DNA of 64,000 bases. Origin: Vandiemenella viatica. Taxonomy: Eukaryota > Arthropoda > Insecta > Orthoptera > Morabidae. Shown one piece after another: positions 1 through 10,800 of the stretch. A program made the translations under genes and the position numbers. The DNA lies in the NCBI GenBank assembly GCA_031002005.1, contig CM061918.1, forward strand, positions 38,072,947-38,136,946. The letters run 5' to 3'. Each line of letters begins with the position of its first letter. Within the stretch, counting starts at the first letter, position 1. The notes beneath the pieces were generated by a model. That model made no database searches. It saw nothing but the letters and a program-made list of their open reading frames with translations, and was not told the origin of the DNA.

Positions 1-395
1 TAAAGTGGTTTCAACAAAGCGATTTAAAATTTAATTTCCCATTGATGCCGTGAGTGCACTGAAGCAAATTAGCATAATTTGCTTCCGTTTACATGAAAGC
101 AAAACTAGACCTACTACTTAAAATAAATAATGTATACAGTGAACATGTTTTGATGTATAGTAAATTTAAAATTTTGGATATATTTTATTTTTAGGTCATA
201 TTTTCCCGTTTTTAAGGTAAAATGTCCATACATTTTTCTCTATTTCTTTGGTCATAAAAATCTGAATCCTAGTGATAGCTGTTGGTCTGACATTGGTAGC
301 AGAATTAGAGAGTAGGAAGAGATGACCATGATCCGAAACTGGTACTTGGTTCCTGACGTATGGGAGAAATTTCTTAAATGGATAAGAGAGTCAGG
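1..395. other. Unassigned AT-rich sequence
   Basis: No open frame, tandem repeat, terminal repeat or RNA-like motif was recognised here. Confidence 0.5.
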
Positions 396-400
396 AACTG

Positions 401-1088
401 ATTAGGTGTCTCGTAGGTTAATTACATATAAAATAATTAGTACGCGATACAGTTTCAAGTTTAACTTGTTTTTATTACTCGTAAGACAAAGGACTTCAAG
501 ATGGTGGTCACATGTAAACACAAGCTCCAGCCATTACATTCAATAGTGCTTCCAAAGACAATACTGCTGTACACTCTCACAGTAAACGTAAAACTGTCCG
601 CTACAAACCGTTATTGTAAAACTGTCTGAGAGTCTCTGTCGCTCGCTTTATATGTTTCAAAGAAAGATCCAGAATATTACAGATATTTCTCGAACTTCAA
701 CAATACTTAAACAATTAAAACATATTAAAAACAATCAAAATCAATACACAATCATTACGAAATGCCGATAAATGAATATTAAAGATACTTAAACGCAAAA
801 TTATCCACGTATATCATTTTAAGCTGTCGTAAATTGTCCTTTAGACATGGAAACTCACCTCAACGCTTCGAATACAAACATTTAATCAATTTCTCTTGCA
901 TAGTTCTGTCCTTAAACATATTAAATGGTATTTACATAATTTCTTTTCACCAAACAAAGTCCATTTACACTGATTTACAGTAAATTGCATGACAAACATA
1001 CAAAATCATACTCACTCGACCCCTAGCTTGCTACAAACGCTTCATAAAACACAATTACATTTAAAGTATAGGTTTGAAGGCTGTTACA
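401..1088 (-). mobile_element. Solo LTR of an LTR retrotransposon
   Basis: Diverged inverse homologue of the LTR at 44081-44734; the two align along their length once this one is reverse complemented. Read on the minus strand it starts TGTAACAGCC, carries a TATA-like stretch before the putative transcription start and an AATAAA near its 3' side. It is flanked by the 5-bp direct repeat AACTG (396-400 and 1089-1093). No internal coding region or partner LTR lies beside it, so it is probably the product of LTR-LTR recombination. Superfamily is not decided: 5-bp TSDs occur in BEL/Pao and some Gypsy elements. Confidence 0.75.
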
Positions 1089-1093
1089 AACTG

Positions 1094-2340
1094 GAATAAA
1101 TCATCGAGGAAATTCACACGAAAAAAAAATTAAAATTTCGTAAAATGAAGAATTAGGTAACAGGGAATTCGTAATTAAAGTTTTTAGGACAATAATTCTT
1201 GAAATCCATAGGAGAATTGCAGCCGGAGCTTTAATTATTACGGTGTGGAGACTTACTTACACTACTCATCCTTGGTTAGTTTGAGGTACCGTATTGCGGA
1301 TGCGCAGGAAGCTCAAACCGCAAGGTGTCCGGGTTGTGAGAAAATTCCCAGCGCCCTGACTTAGCGGTCAACGGAACCTACTAGACGCTAACAGTATTAC
1401 GGGGAACTCCAACAACACGAGGGATGAATGCTTGACAACACCATCGCTGATTATGTCGTGCCCCCTTCACTATGAGTGAAAAAATCACTGATTGCAGGAC
1501 AACATAACCTTCGTCATTACTTAAGTTCTTGGTGTGAAGTTCAATAAACATGGCGGTTACGGTTTAAGTCAAATGTGGAAGTGTGGTTAGCCGGCAGTAC
1601 AACATCTACAATAACATCTCTGGAACAACTGACACTCGCTGCCGGAAATGCAATATTCTCTCTGGCGAAAAACCAGAACAATCCGCCCAGTATGCAGGTG
1701 AACGACGTCACAGCGCAACAGTCCGAAATATCTTCGAGGAACTTGGGTGCCGAAGCGTTCCCAGTAGCAACAACATTGTTACAACGCTAAACCGCCAAGT
1801 AAGTGGAATTTTACAAATATGAAGACTGTTAAAAGCGTCAAATTTTATAACACAACCGATTTTTTTAGAGTGATAGTTTTGTCGCATCGATACATGAAAC
1901 GCAGAGCGGTGATTCATTTCATGAATATTTGACGTTCAAGACAGTGAGAAATGGAAGATTACATCAAACGAGTTGAGAGACTGATGAACCATAAAAAAAT
2001 TCATAGTAATGTAGTTTTTCTCGTCGTTCAGTATTAATTTAATGTTCTCGGGAGACGAGTTAAGGTGTTTTTTTTCTGTTTCATAGCAGGGCTTGTTAAA
2101 TACTATGAGGTAAAACTTCTAGATATTGGATCCAAGCTTAACTGGCGATGGTACTTCTCTCAGGTGATAAAAAGTCTGAATAAATCGTCGTAAAGCTGCA
2201 GCTACAATATCGCCAATTGGGAAAGTTGGTGCCGGATTTTATAGAATTTGTTGACTATCCTTTGAATGTGTCGCAGACATACACACATAACGTAAATAGT
2301 CGAAACGGACTGCGTGGTGCAGATACATCAATACTGGGTC
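1094..2340. other. Mostly unassigned; one weak exon candidate
   Basis: No repeat family was recognised. Two overlapping short frames (1575-1790, 1583-1822, plus strand) end beside a good splice-donor match, CAA|GTAAGT, at about 1797-1805. The 1583 frame stays open across that site. It has no recognisable domain, so it is at best a candidate first exon or 5' untranslated exon. Confidence 0.2.
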
Positions 2341-2342
2341 TA

Positions 2343-2605
2343 CTGGAGATCGCGATTCCGCTGCAATAACATGTAGTAATATCGTTGGAATACAGCTTTA
2401 TTCAGTCGCAAGACGTATTATTTTCAAGTAGTAATTCTGTTGTAATACAGCTTGGACCACTGTTTTCAAGCAAAAATTAGGTTGTAATACAGCCTGGACC
2501 AGCATGAAACCGTTAAATGTACTTAGGAAAGAATTTATATTGGAGTCTTGCATTTGACCACTGCTGTATTATGATTCCAACTCCTGGCGGAATCGCGATC
2601 TCCAG
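2343..2605. mobile_element. MITE with TA target duplication (Tc1/mariner-like)
   Basis: A 263-bp element with near-perfect terminal inverted repeats beginning CTGGAGATCGCGATTCCGC. It is bounded by TA at 2341-2342 and 2606-2607. Inside are three or four degenerate copies of a motif like TTGTAATACAGCTTGGACC spaced about 45-60 bp apart. There is no coding capacity. The TA duplication suggests the Tc1/mariner superfamily, which is inference. Confidence 0.7.
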
Positions 2606-2931
2606 TAATCCCTCAATACTTTTGTCAGAGAATCTAGAAGGTAAGATTTAGCAATCCAATCTAAACTAATTTGCTCAGTCTGTTTGTTGTGTTTTCACAA
2701 CTAAAAGGATTTTCATGCAACTTGACGAGGAAGTACTACGCATCATTAGTAAGGAGACATGTTACTTATCCGGAAAAAAAGTATCCTACGTATTTTGTCA
2801 TGAGGTTTTGAAAACAAACCGAACGGTGACTGACAGACGGATATCGTGTGTGTGTCTCTGTAATGTTATATCGGTCACTCAGGCTTTGTTTCTATCGCAG
2901 TCAGTTATGTATGACCTGTTCATAAATTTCG

Positions 2932-3055
2932 TGTATAGACGGGAAGACCGGGGTTCAAATCCCTGTCCGGCCAACCTGACCAGTTTTCCGCAGTCACTCT
3001 GGGTGATTGCCGGGATGGTTCCTATCGAAGGCTTCACCTGGAAGGAATGAAATTT
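2932..3055 (+). mobile_element. Diverged SINE fragment (tRNA-derived, shared core)
   Basis: Contains a B-box-like GGTTCAAATCC and the core segment seen in the other SINEs here (TGCCGGGATGGTTCC), but the A-box half and 3' tail are too diverged to place. Confidence 0.5.
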
Positions 3056-3152
3056 GTAAAAGAAAATAACGTAATAAAAGCTATGATAATGACTGGAACG
3101 GCAGAAGGCGATAATTAGTTGATTTCTCGAATCATATATATTATTTCTAACA

Positions 3153-3962
3153 GGTGTTTTTTTGTCACAAGCCATTATCTCCCTTCATACCTAACCGAAA
3201 TCGTTAAATGAGGTATCCGCTTTGGTCACGTCATATTTTACAAAAGTATTTTTTGAAATTAGGCCCTTAAAGGGCAAAAAAGTCAATATTTCTAAAATGC
3301 GGTTTTGGGGTACCACGAACCATTTCTCTCCCTGTATTCCTAACCGAAACCGATAAATGAAGTATCATTTTACAGATTAAGATCTCCGCTTTGGTGACGA
3401 CATATCTTAAGAAAGGAATTTTTCGGAATTCGATCCTTAAAGGGCGAAAGTATCAATATTTCTACAACGCATTTTTGTGTCACGAGCCATTTTAATCTCC
3501 CTTCATATCTAACCGATATAGATAAATGAGGTATCATTTTAAAGATTAAGGACTCCGCTTTGGACGCAACATATTTTAAGAAAAAAACTTTTCGGAATTT
3601 GACGCTTTAAGGGAAAAAGTATCATTATTTCCATAGTGTATTTTTTTTGTCACGAGCCATTTATCATCCTTGATATCTAACCAAAATCGACAAATGAGGT
3701 ATTACTTTAGAGATTAAGGTCTCCACTTTTGTCACATCATACTTTAAGAAATGAATTTTTCGGAATTTGGCCCTTAAGGGGCAAAAGTATCACTGTTTCC
3801 ATACCGTGTTTTTTGTTACGAGCAATTTATGTCCGTTGATACCTAACCTAAATCGATAAATGAAGTATCATTTGAAAGATTATGCCTCCACTCGGGCAAC
3901 ATTATAAATTAAGAACGAAATTTTTCGGAATTTTGACTCTTTAAGGACAAAAGTAATAACTG
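3153..3962. repeat. Tandem array, about 167-bp unit, about 5 copies
   Basis: The motif YCTAACCNAAATCGAYAAATGA recurs at about 3190, 3339, 3508, 3676 and 3842 (steps 149, 169, 168, 166). Each unit also holds a GTCACGAGCCATTT-like box and a block near TTAAGAAANGAATTTTTCGG followed by CCTTAAGGGCAAAAGTAT. Units are clearly diverged, so the array is old. No coding frame. Confidence 0.85.
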
Positions 3963-4975
3963 AAAAAGTCGCGCGTATGGGATAGTTCAGGTCCACGCCG
4001 CTGGATGGCAGCAGCACATATTACAAAGATATTAATAAACTGCTTCAGTGGCGTCGACTTTTGTTACCTGCCTATTACACCTAACAAATAACAATTGATA
4101 AGAATGAGGCGGTTCTTCTCATGTCCTATTGCAAACCACCAACCTTATTCGCGAAATTTTTACATGGGTCATCTAGTCCAAATAATTCCGATGGATCTAC
4201 CATTCCAGTTTAAAAGACTACAGTAGCCGCTTAAATTAGTATTGGCGATGATTGTCCATAAAACCGGGGGGACAAACGCTGAAAGTAGCGGGTATATACT
4301 TAGAAAAGACGTGTTTTCCTCATAGGTATTTACAACCCTCAAAGGTTATATATCTTAGAAAAGGACACAAAAACCAAAAACGTTGTGTACAAAAAATTGA
4401 CGTAAGCTGTCCCCAGAAAGTGGTATAATTTTAAAATACAAATTCTGCCGGAGGAAATGTTTAATGGTAAAATGAAATGGGGATGGCTTCTCCGTTATAT
4501 TAACCCGACTCTGCGCTTTTTGAACTCCTTTCACGTAACTTACAACTTTCAATATGCTATTCTAGCAATAAATAGTCCAAGTGGCGGGTAACAGCTAGTG
4601 CTGTATAAGGCCAGGCGGTGTTAGTACCTTTCTTACCGTTGTGTTGGCAACGCCGCCCAGCTGCTGGCCATTCATGCTGGCCGCCGCGCCGGCATTCCCC
4701 ATCCGTGACGTCATCGTAAACACTTTGCGGCGATCCGAGCCGTGCACGGTAACGCCGCTCCGTAAACAGCCAGCTCAATTGCCCGCACACACAGTCCGCA
4801 ACGGAAACCAACTAATCCTGTGGACTTCAGGTCAATGAACCTGACGGGTCAGCGGTCAACGTTCGGAGCCGGCGGCTTCGGACACCAGCTCTGCCAACAT
4901 GACTCCGCTTTCCGTAATCGCACCATGCTGGGATGGTTTCTTCAAAAGCTCGGGATCGAATTCATTCCCGTTTCC
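3963..4975. other. Unassigned; GC- and CpG-rich block at about 4600-4830
   Basis: 3963-4600 shows nothing recognisable. 4600-4830 is much richer in GC and CpG than its surroundings and contains one perfect CRE palindrome, TGACGTCA, at 4706-4713. Short frames on both strands there (4641-4838 plus, 4557-4811 minus) are what GC-rich DNA gives by chance and have no recognisable domain. It could be a promoter-type CpG block or part of an unrecognised repeat. Confidence 0.3.
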
Positions 4976-5203
4976 TAGCGCGGTGGGTGAGTGGTTAACG
5001 TTCTGGCCTCGCATTCGAGAGGACGCGGGTACGAATCCCCGTCCGGTCATCCAGATTTGGGTTTTCCACGGTTTCCCCAAATCACTCCAGGTGAATGCCG
5101 GGATGCTTCCTTCAAAGAGGCCATGGCCGAATACCTTCCCGTTAATTATCCTAAGTCCCATTCCGTCTCTAATAACCTTAGCCGTCGATGAGGCGTAAAG
5201 AAA
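4976..5203 (+). mobile_element. SINE, subtype with GACCTCGACGTCGACGAGG-type tail
   Basis: tRNA-derived head with an A-box-like GGGTGAGTGGTTAACG and B box GGTACGAATCC, then the shared core (TTTTCCACGGTTTCC, AATGCCGGGATGCTTCC), then a diverged tail ending near GAGGCGTAAAG. Full-length by comparison with the copy at 20744-20989. Confidence 0.85.
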
Positions 5204-5444
5204 ACTTCAAAGGTTTTAACTAAGAAATAAGTTCCATTTTCTTTCCTTTGGGCTTTGCGCTTTGTTGATGTGAAGGTAATTAGAGACAGGAGAGATGGGT
5301 GAAGTAAGGCAATCGGGCCATGGACTTTTGTAAGATACTTCCGGGAATTAACCCGGGAACCTTTCGAAAACCGAAATTTGTATGGGAATTTGAACCCGCA
5401 GCCTCCCTGTAGCCAGGCCCGGAAAAAGCCCCAGCCCCTTCTTA

Positions 5445-5803
5445 AGGCGCGTTCCCACGATCCCTTGCAACGAAGGCGAGACGGGACGGGACCTCATTAG
5501 CCGAAGTGTAGGGACGACCGCGGGCCGCAGGTTAGTCCTAGCTTACCTCTCCGCCACCTCCCCACCACGTTGCCTAGTGTCGTTTGGCACACAGCACTTT
5601 ACAGCAACAGAAGGGGTACGAACCGCTGCTTCAAACCGATGGCAACAGCGCACCGCTACACACGCCTGTGATGTTTACCGACTCCGAGTGGGTAGCTGCG
5701 TCTCGTCTCCGCTAGCAGAGGCGGCCCTCTTCCCATGGCGTCTGGCTGACTATTCGCCCCGTCCCGTCTCACCTTCATTACAAGGGATCGTCGGAACGCG
5801 CCT
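5445..5803 (+). mobile_element. GC-rich MITE with about 45-bp inverted repeats, copy 1
   Basis: Ends are inverted repeats beginning AGGCGCGTTCCCACGATCCC with a few mismatches over about 45 bp. TTA flanks both sides (5442-5444, 5804-5806). The interior matches the reverse complement of 58979-59332 closely along its whole length, which confirms a discrete family. A 3-bp TTA duplication fits PIF/Harbinger; there is no transposase. Confidence 0.75.
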
Positions 5804-5806
5804 TTA

Positions 5807-6127
5807 GAAAGGACTATAGTGTAGCTCAGTGGGTATACATTTATCGGTGTCGATATTACATTGCAGCTGAGGTTTTAGGTAACCACTGCCCATACCTACT
5901 CCACCAGCTGTGAGAAGTTTTGTGACCATAACTTTCGAATACGATACAGCTGGAATTATGATATTTCCATCCCACGATCTACCGATGTTGCAATATGCTG
6001 ACAGATATTTTTAATTTCACAAGGAAGCTATCTCGTATATTAAAGGAAAGTAGAAGCCAGGCTTTATTGATACCGTGGCTAGTTACTGTATTGGAATTTT
6101 TCGTCCAGGAATGATGTAAACCATATA
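5807..6127. other. Unassigned, with one A-box-like motif
   Basis: GTAGCTCAGTGGGTA at about 5821 resembles a tRNA D-arm/A box, but no matching B box or cloverleaf follows. Otherwise nothing recognised. Confidence 0.3.
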
Positions 6128-6778
6128 CAGAGTGTCCAGGAATGAAAGGAAAAACCTGCAACCGCAGTTAGGTCTCATCATTTCCTAGTATGTGACAAAA
6201 TTTTATTTTAGTAGAAGTCTTACCATTTTCGAGAAATAGATTTTTTAATATTTTTTCTCGAAACATGTGACTTTGATCAGTTAATTCCAGACCATTTTTA
6301 TAAATTAAGACTTTTTGAACACCTTTTTTTAATTTACTCAAGGATGTTTGAGTCATCTAAAACAATGTTCTTAAAACGTTAAAAAAATCTTAAAACAATC
6401 TTTTTAAAAAAATCATCATGATTTTTTTACTACATGTTTAAAATGCATAATGTTCTGTAGCAGATAAAACTACCATAAAACAAGATTTTAAAATAAGTAT
6501 AAAATAATTATACCATTTAAGATTTTTATAAGTTTTTTAACGTGTTTAAAAAAAAGAATATAGTTTTAGATAATTCAAACATATTTGAGTAAATCAAAAA
6601 ACAAGGGTTCAAAAAGTCTTAATTTGTAGAAATGTCGTGGAATAAACTGAAAAAACGTCACATGTATCGAAAAAAAAAATCATGATCTTGAAAATGGTGA
6701 GACGTTTACTAAAAATACAATTTTGTTATATAGTGGGAAATAGTGTGATCTATCTGCGGTAGATTCTGGACACGCCAG
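6128..6778. mobile_element. Foldback element with long inverted arms
   Basis: Two arms of roughly 200-250 bp pair imperfectly: the segment around 6190-6360 recurs inverted around 6560-6730 (for example GACTTTTTGAACACC against GGGTTCAAAAAGTC). Outer ends are CAGAGTGTCCAGGAATG and, inverted, CTGGCGTGTCCAGAATC. TA precedes the left end but not the right. Short frames inside are not supported as coding. Confidence 0.6.
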
Positions 6779-6808
6779 CTTTTTGCGCGCTCTAGCTTAC
6801 TTTTTAAA

Positions 6809-7047
6809 CCGAGCGTGGTGGTGTAACGGCTAGCGTTCTGGCCTCGCATTCGGGAGGACGGCGGTTCGAATCCCCTTCCGGGCATCCAGATTTGGGTTTT
6901 CCATGGTTTCCCAAATCACTCCAGGCAAATGCCGGGATACTTCCTACAAAAGGCCATGGACGAATTCCTTCCCATTCCTTGCCCCCCATCCTTTCCCGTC
7001 TCTAAAGACCTCGCTGTTAGAGAGACGTTAAGCAGGTTAAAAAAAAA
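6809..7047 (+). mobile_element. Full-length SINE, GAGAGACGTTAAGC-tail subtype
   Basis: Starts CCGAGCGTGGTGGTGTAACG (A box), B box GGTTCGAATCC, core TTTTCCATGGTTTCC, tail ending in AGAGAGACGTTAAGCAGG and oligo(A). It has a perfect 10-bp TSD ACTTTTTAAA (6799-6808, 7048-7057), showing endonuclease-primed retrotransposition. Confidence 0.9.
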
Positions 7048-7289
7048 ACTTTTTAAATATGAAATATGTGTTGAAGGAGAAAGCATTTCAACCGAATCAA
7101 AAGTGCCAAGAATTTTGATCCCAGAAGGGCACACAAATTTCAGTTTTTAGTGCTTATTTGACCCGCTCTTTTAACTCAGTTGGTTCTGACACTGTGATGG
7201 TGCCCGGTGCCTGACCTGGGTTAGCTGGTTCGAGTACTGACGATGGAAGAAATTTTCAACGTAACTTGGCGGTAAGGACAGAAGAGGTG

Positions 7290-7420
7290 GGGGTGTACAA
7301 TAACTAAACACCAGATTGTGCGCCAAAGTCCTGGGTTAAATCCCAGACCTCTCTGTAGTGCGTATGGAGTGAAGACGTAACACAATGTTGGTGGTGATTG
7401 GGACATTAAGGTTGATGTAG
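7290..7420 (+). mobile_element. Possible SINE relic of another family
   Basis: CCTGGGTTAAATCCCAG at about 7329 looks like a tRNA T-arm with B box, followed by a non-tRNA body. No A box at normal spacing and no TSD were found. Confidence 0.3.
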
Positions 7421-7502
7421 GCCGTCACCAGTTTACACGCTACAACTTCTTCCATATTTCATTTATTCACAACACTAACAACAAATGAAATACACATATA
7501 CT

Positions 7503-7876
7503 CAGGGGCGTAGCTACTATGGGGCAAGGCGGTGCAGTGCACCGAGGCCCCTACGCTCAGGGGGCCCCCAAGCATACCTCAAGGTGCCCCAAAGCGCATC
7601 TCTGGGGGCCCCCAAGCGCAGTTTAGTTTTTTTTTTAGCTCAACCTTCGTCTAAAGGTGCCCCTGAGACACAGGAAGACCCCCACTAAGGGCCCTCGCTG
7701 CTCAGGGGGGCCCCCAACCACTGCTCACGGGGCCCCTAAGGATACCTCAAGGGACCCCATCCTCAGCTCACGGGCCTATACCAGCACACGAAGCAAAAAA
7801 AAGGTCGCCCGTCTGGCCTGAGGGCTCAAAATAAATTTTTTGCACCGGGGCCCTTGTTGACCTAGCTACGCCACTG
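7503..7876. mobile_element. hAT MITE, ends CAGNGGCGTAGCTA
   Basis: Left end CAGGGGCGTAGCTAC and inverted right end CAGTGGCGTAGCTAG are flanked by a perfect 8-bp TSD CATATACT (7495-7502, 7877-7884), the hAT signature. The interior is GC-rich, with repeated GGGGGCCCCCAAGC-like blocks and no transposase. Termini resemble those of the large hAT at 36789-43996, a possible autonomous relative. Confidence 0.9.
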
Positions 7877-7910
7877 CATATACTAGTCACCCCACAAAGA
7901 TTTACTCAGT

Positions 7911-8185
7911 TTCCCAGGGTGGTGGGGGAAAGGCAAAGCTCTGACCTCTCACTCGGGAGGACGCGGTTTCAAATCCCCGTCCGTGCATCCAGATTTAGGT
8001 TTTCCATGGTTTTCCCAGATCACTCCACGCGAATGCTGGGATGGTTCCTCACAATAGCCCATGGGCGCCTTCGGCCATATCCCGTATATCCCTTCCAAAC
8101 TATTACCCTTTCGGATAGGTGCAATGCACCCTCTGCCACACACTTTTAGTGAGGCGCAGAGTAATAGTAATAGTAAATCCCGGTA
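7911..8185 (+). mobile_element. SINE, third tail type (ACACACTTTTAGTGAGGCGC)
   Basis: Diverged tRNA-like head with B box GTTTCAAATCC, the common core TTTTCCATGGTTTTCCC and GCGAATGCTGGGATGG, then a tail unlike the other SINEs (CCCTTTCGGATAGGTGC, CCACACACTTTTAGTGAGGC) ending in AGTAAT repeats. The copy split by the LTR element (23808-23865 plus 31094-31227) belongs to this type. Confidence 0.8.
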
Positions 8186-8745
8186 CGGCCGTGAATTTTT
8201 AAGAGTTGTAGTTCGGCACATTAAACTGCAGGTCCGGCAACGATAGAGGCGGAGTGTGCAGCAAATCGAAGCTGTGCCACCAGGGCGCAAGGCCACAAGA
8301 ATCTGCCTTGTTTACCCACGTGACAATGTCAGCTGTGTGGAATCGCGGATGTTTGTCTCGGTCGTAGCGGTATCCTGCGTCGAAAATGCTAGCGGGTGAA
8401 AGTCACACTGACGCACCGCCTCCATCAGGAGAGGAATACGGAACTCCACCTCCGCAAATGCATACCGTGAGTCATTAGCCCACAAACAAGCTTTTCACTT
8501 AACCTACTTCTAACTCGATGTCTGCGTCTTAAAAGACCTTGTTCATACAACGATACGTCTCTCAGAAGTTCGGGCTCCGTCTTCACCAGTGCTTAGCCTT
8601 GCAATGTCACGACTCTGTCATCGCTTTTAGATATGTTTTTAGACAGTTCAGGTCACGCCTCACCGTTGTGTGAGGGGATGGAATTCTGTAGTGGCGCTGA
8701 TTTGCCGGCCTAGTGAACAATAAGGTGGTCGTCTTTGTGTGCTTT
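8186..8745. other. Unassigned
   Basis: No repeat family, RNA or supported frame was recognised. Confidence 0.4.
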
Positions 8746-8960
8746 GGGAGCGTCCATAAACTACGTGGCTCCATTTTGGCCTCCCTTGAATCCTCCCTCC
8801 CCCCAACGTAGCCTTACGTGGCTTTTTTCTCAACGCCTCCCGCCCCCGGGTTGGTGCCTAGCTTTTATCCTTATAAATTCTAGAAGACATTTTTTTCTGT
8901 TATCTTTTGACGGACTGTCGTTAAAATTATTACGCACATAATGAACACAACTAATAAGTC
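8746..8960 (+). mobile_element. GGGAGCGT MITE, left half only
   Basis: Begins GGGAGCGTCCATAAACTACG and follows the left half of the complete copy at 22576-22979, including the C-rich block, CTACGTGG words and a GACATTTTTTTCTGTTATCT segment. The right inverted repeat is missing. Confidence 0.75.
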
Positions 8961-9003
8961 AGTACTGTGTCGTCGCAATCGTAGCTACGCTCTGACATCT
9001 CAC

Positions 9004-9036
9004 CTGATGAAGGCAGCAGAGATTGCTACCGAAACG
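9004..9036 (+). other. Hammerhead-ribozyme-like core
   Basis: CTGATGA at 9004-9010, a possible stem II (GGCAGCA 9012-9018 with TGCTACC 9024-9030, six of seven pairs) and GAAAC at 9031-9035 lie in the order of a hammerhead core. A two-base-pair stem III (AC/GT) could follow, as in small Penelope-type hammerheads. The base at the cleavage position would be G, which is not normally cleaved, and no good stem I was seen. At best an inactive relic. Confidence 0.3.
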
Positions 9037-9430
9037 TTGTGGACAGAAGAACTTATCTGGCAGAATACCAGAGGAGACTTTTAGTCAGACATACTCCGGG
9101 AAAAACTCCCTTCAAAACTACGTGACGAAGAAAGCATTTGAACCCAACGGAATATTTCAGTGCCGATTTTCTCGACAACGGCGAAGAGTGTGTGTTACTG
9201 CTTTGGCACCTCTGGCCATGAGATTTTATTACACACAGAATGAATGGGACCTGAATTTTACAATTGGTGGCCTCTGCAAATTAGTTCAAATGCCAAAGGC
9301 TGATTGGATCTCCCCGTAATAACATATGTTCCTTTTCTCCGGAACTACAGTTTAACGAGGAATCCTAACAGGATTCTCAGGACAGCAGCCTGTAAAAATC
9401 TCGCCTCATGCAGGGAATCGAACCCGAACA

Positions 9431-9882
9431 CATGGGCGTATCCAGCGAGGGGCAGGGGGGCTGCTGCCCCCACCCCCAGAAGAAAAATTAAATTGCCTTT
9501 AGTACGTTTCGACGAGTGAAAAACTGGCTGAGCAGGCTCAGAGGAAAGATTGACTGGATTATGCCTGATGAATGTGCATTGAAATTTCGTGAAAGAACAC
9601 CGTGAGATATTGAGAAACAAAGATATTAAACAATTTTCTAAGAATTAAACTATAACTGAGTTACGATCTTAATTTACTACCTAGTAGGTCTTAAGATTAA
9701 GTGGTTGGATTACTATATTTATCAATAATAAAAATAGTTTCCTCAATAGATTTGAGTTTCATTTTATAAGAAATCATCATTTCAGTGCCCCACCCCACTT
9801 CCTCGAAACCAATATGAGTTCCCGCCCCCCTAGCTCAAATCTTGCCCCGCTCTAGCTCTGATATTGGATACGCCCCCCCCTG
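9431..9882. mobile_element. Probable hAT MITE inserted in a tRNA-like sequence
   Basis: Inverted ends CATGGGCGTATCCA and CAGGGGGGGGCGTATCCA, with G/C-rich subterminal blocks and an AT-rich middle. The 8-bp flanks CCCGAACA and GCTGGACA match at only five positions, so the TSD is aged or the boundary slightly off. Flanks together look like an inverted tRNA-like unit: B box GGTTCGATTCC (minus strand) to the left, and a D-arm-like CGGTGGTAGCGCCCACGC (minus strand) to the right. Confidence 0.55.
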
Positions 9883-9899
9883 GCTGGACACATGCCATT

Positions 9900-10655
9900 T
9901 TGAAAGCGTGGGCGCTACCACCGAGATACTTGGCTGTTGGGTATTATACAAGTCAAAAAAAAAATTTGTTCAAAACGATTACGGTGGATCTGAAGAAAAT
10001 TCTGAAAATTTAAATAACGCATTTAGGCTCTACATGGTACATTTATTACCCGACTTATAAAATCCTCTGTCCAATGATGTGTGTCTGTTTGTCAAAATAA
10101 TTGTGCACTGAAGATTGATTTTGTAAAAACAAGCTTACTTCGTCTGCAAGAAAACTCAAACTGCAGAACCATTACCATATTTTTATGCGATGTTTCTTTC
10201 ACTGAGTACATGAGATTACCATAGGGGTTGTTTATACCTCCGTGGGAGAAGAACTGGGGTGATATCCTGTTGCCTGCCACAGTGCGACAGTTTCGTAAAT
10301 ATTATTGTGTGTTGTGACTGTGATGACGTGTAGAGTGTTGTTTATGTTGTGGGTGAGAGATGTAAGAAGGGAGAGGGTGTAACCAGGTACCCGGCCCGTG
10401 CAGGCCTACGTGGCTGGCAAGCCGACGAACGAATCGTATACCCTCGCTCCATATACAGTGCGAAGAGGTTTGGTGATCAGGAAATACGCACCACTACCTC
10501 TCCTACTCTGCTGGACAGGTCCTGATCATGAAAATGTCCTACTACCAGCACTGGAACCAGCCAACCCCGTGTCAGCGCCGGACACCATCACGGCGCCACA
10601 GCCAACAGAGACAACGGGGCGAGCTCTGCAATATTTAGCAGACTATTTATTATAA
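9900..10655. other. Unassigned
   Basis: A frame at 10398-10655 has no recognisable domain and is not supported. No repeat was identified. Confidence 0.35.
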
Positions 10656-10658
10656 AAA

Positions 10659-10800
10659 CCGGCCTCGGTAGCGTAGGGGCTAGAGTGCCGAAGGTCGCCG
10701 GGTCGAGTCCGTCCGTGGGCACGGAGGATTCAGTGTTTTTCTGTGAATGTCATGCCCGTATTGTGGTGTGTATAACTGGTTGAAAAAATGCATATCGGAA
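10659..10800 (+). mobile_element. SINE-like element, second tRNA-derived family
   Basis: Head CCGGCCTCGGTAGCGTAGGG and B-box-like GGGTCGAGTCC, then TTCTGTGAATGTCATGCCCG and TGGTGTGTATAACTGG. The same body occurs at 63528-63630 with small changes, which supports a repeat family distinct from the common SINE. Confidence 0.6.

Noticed and set aside
2715..3050. 111-codon frame at 2.7-3.0 kb
   Set aside because: Its second half overlaps a SINE fragment and its first half has no recognisable domain.
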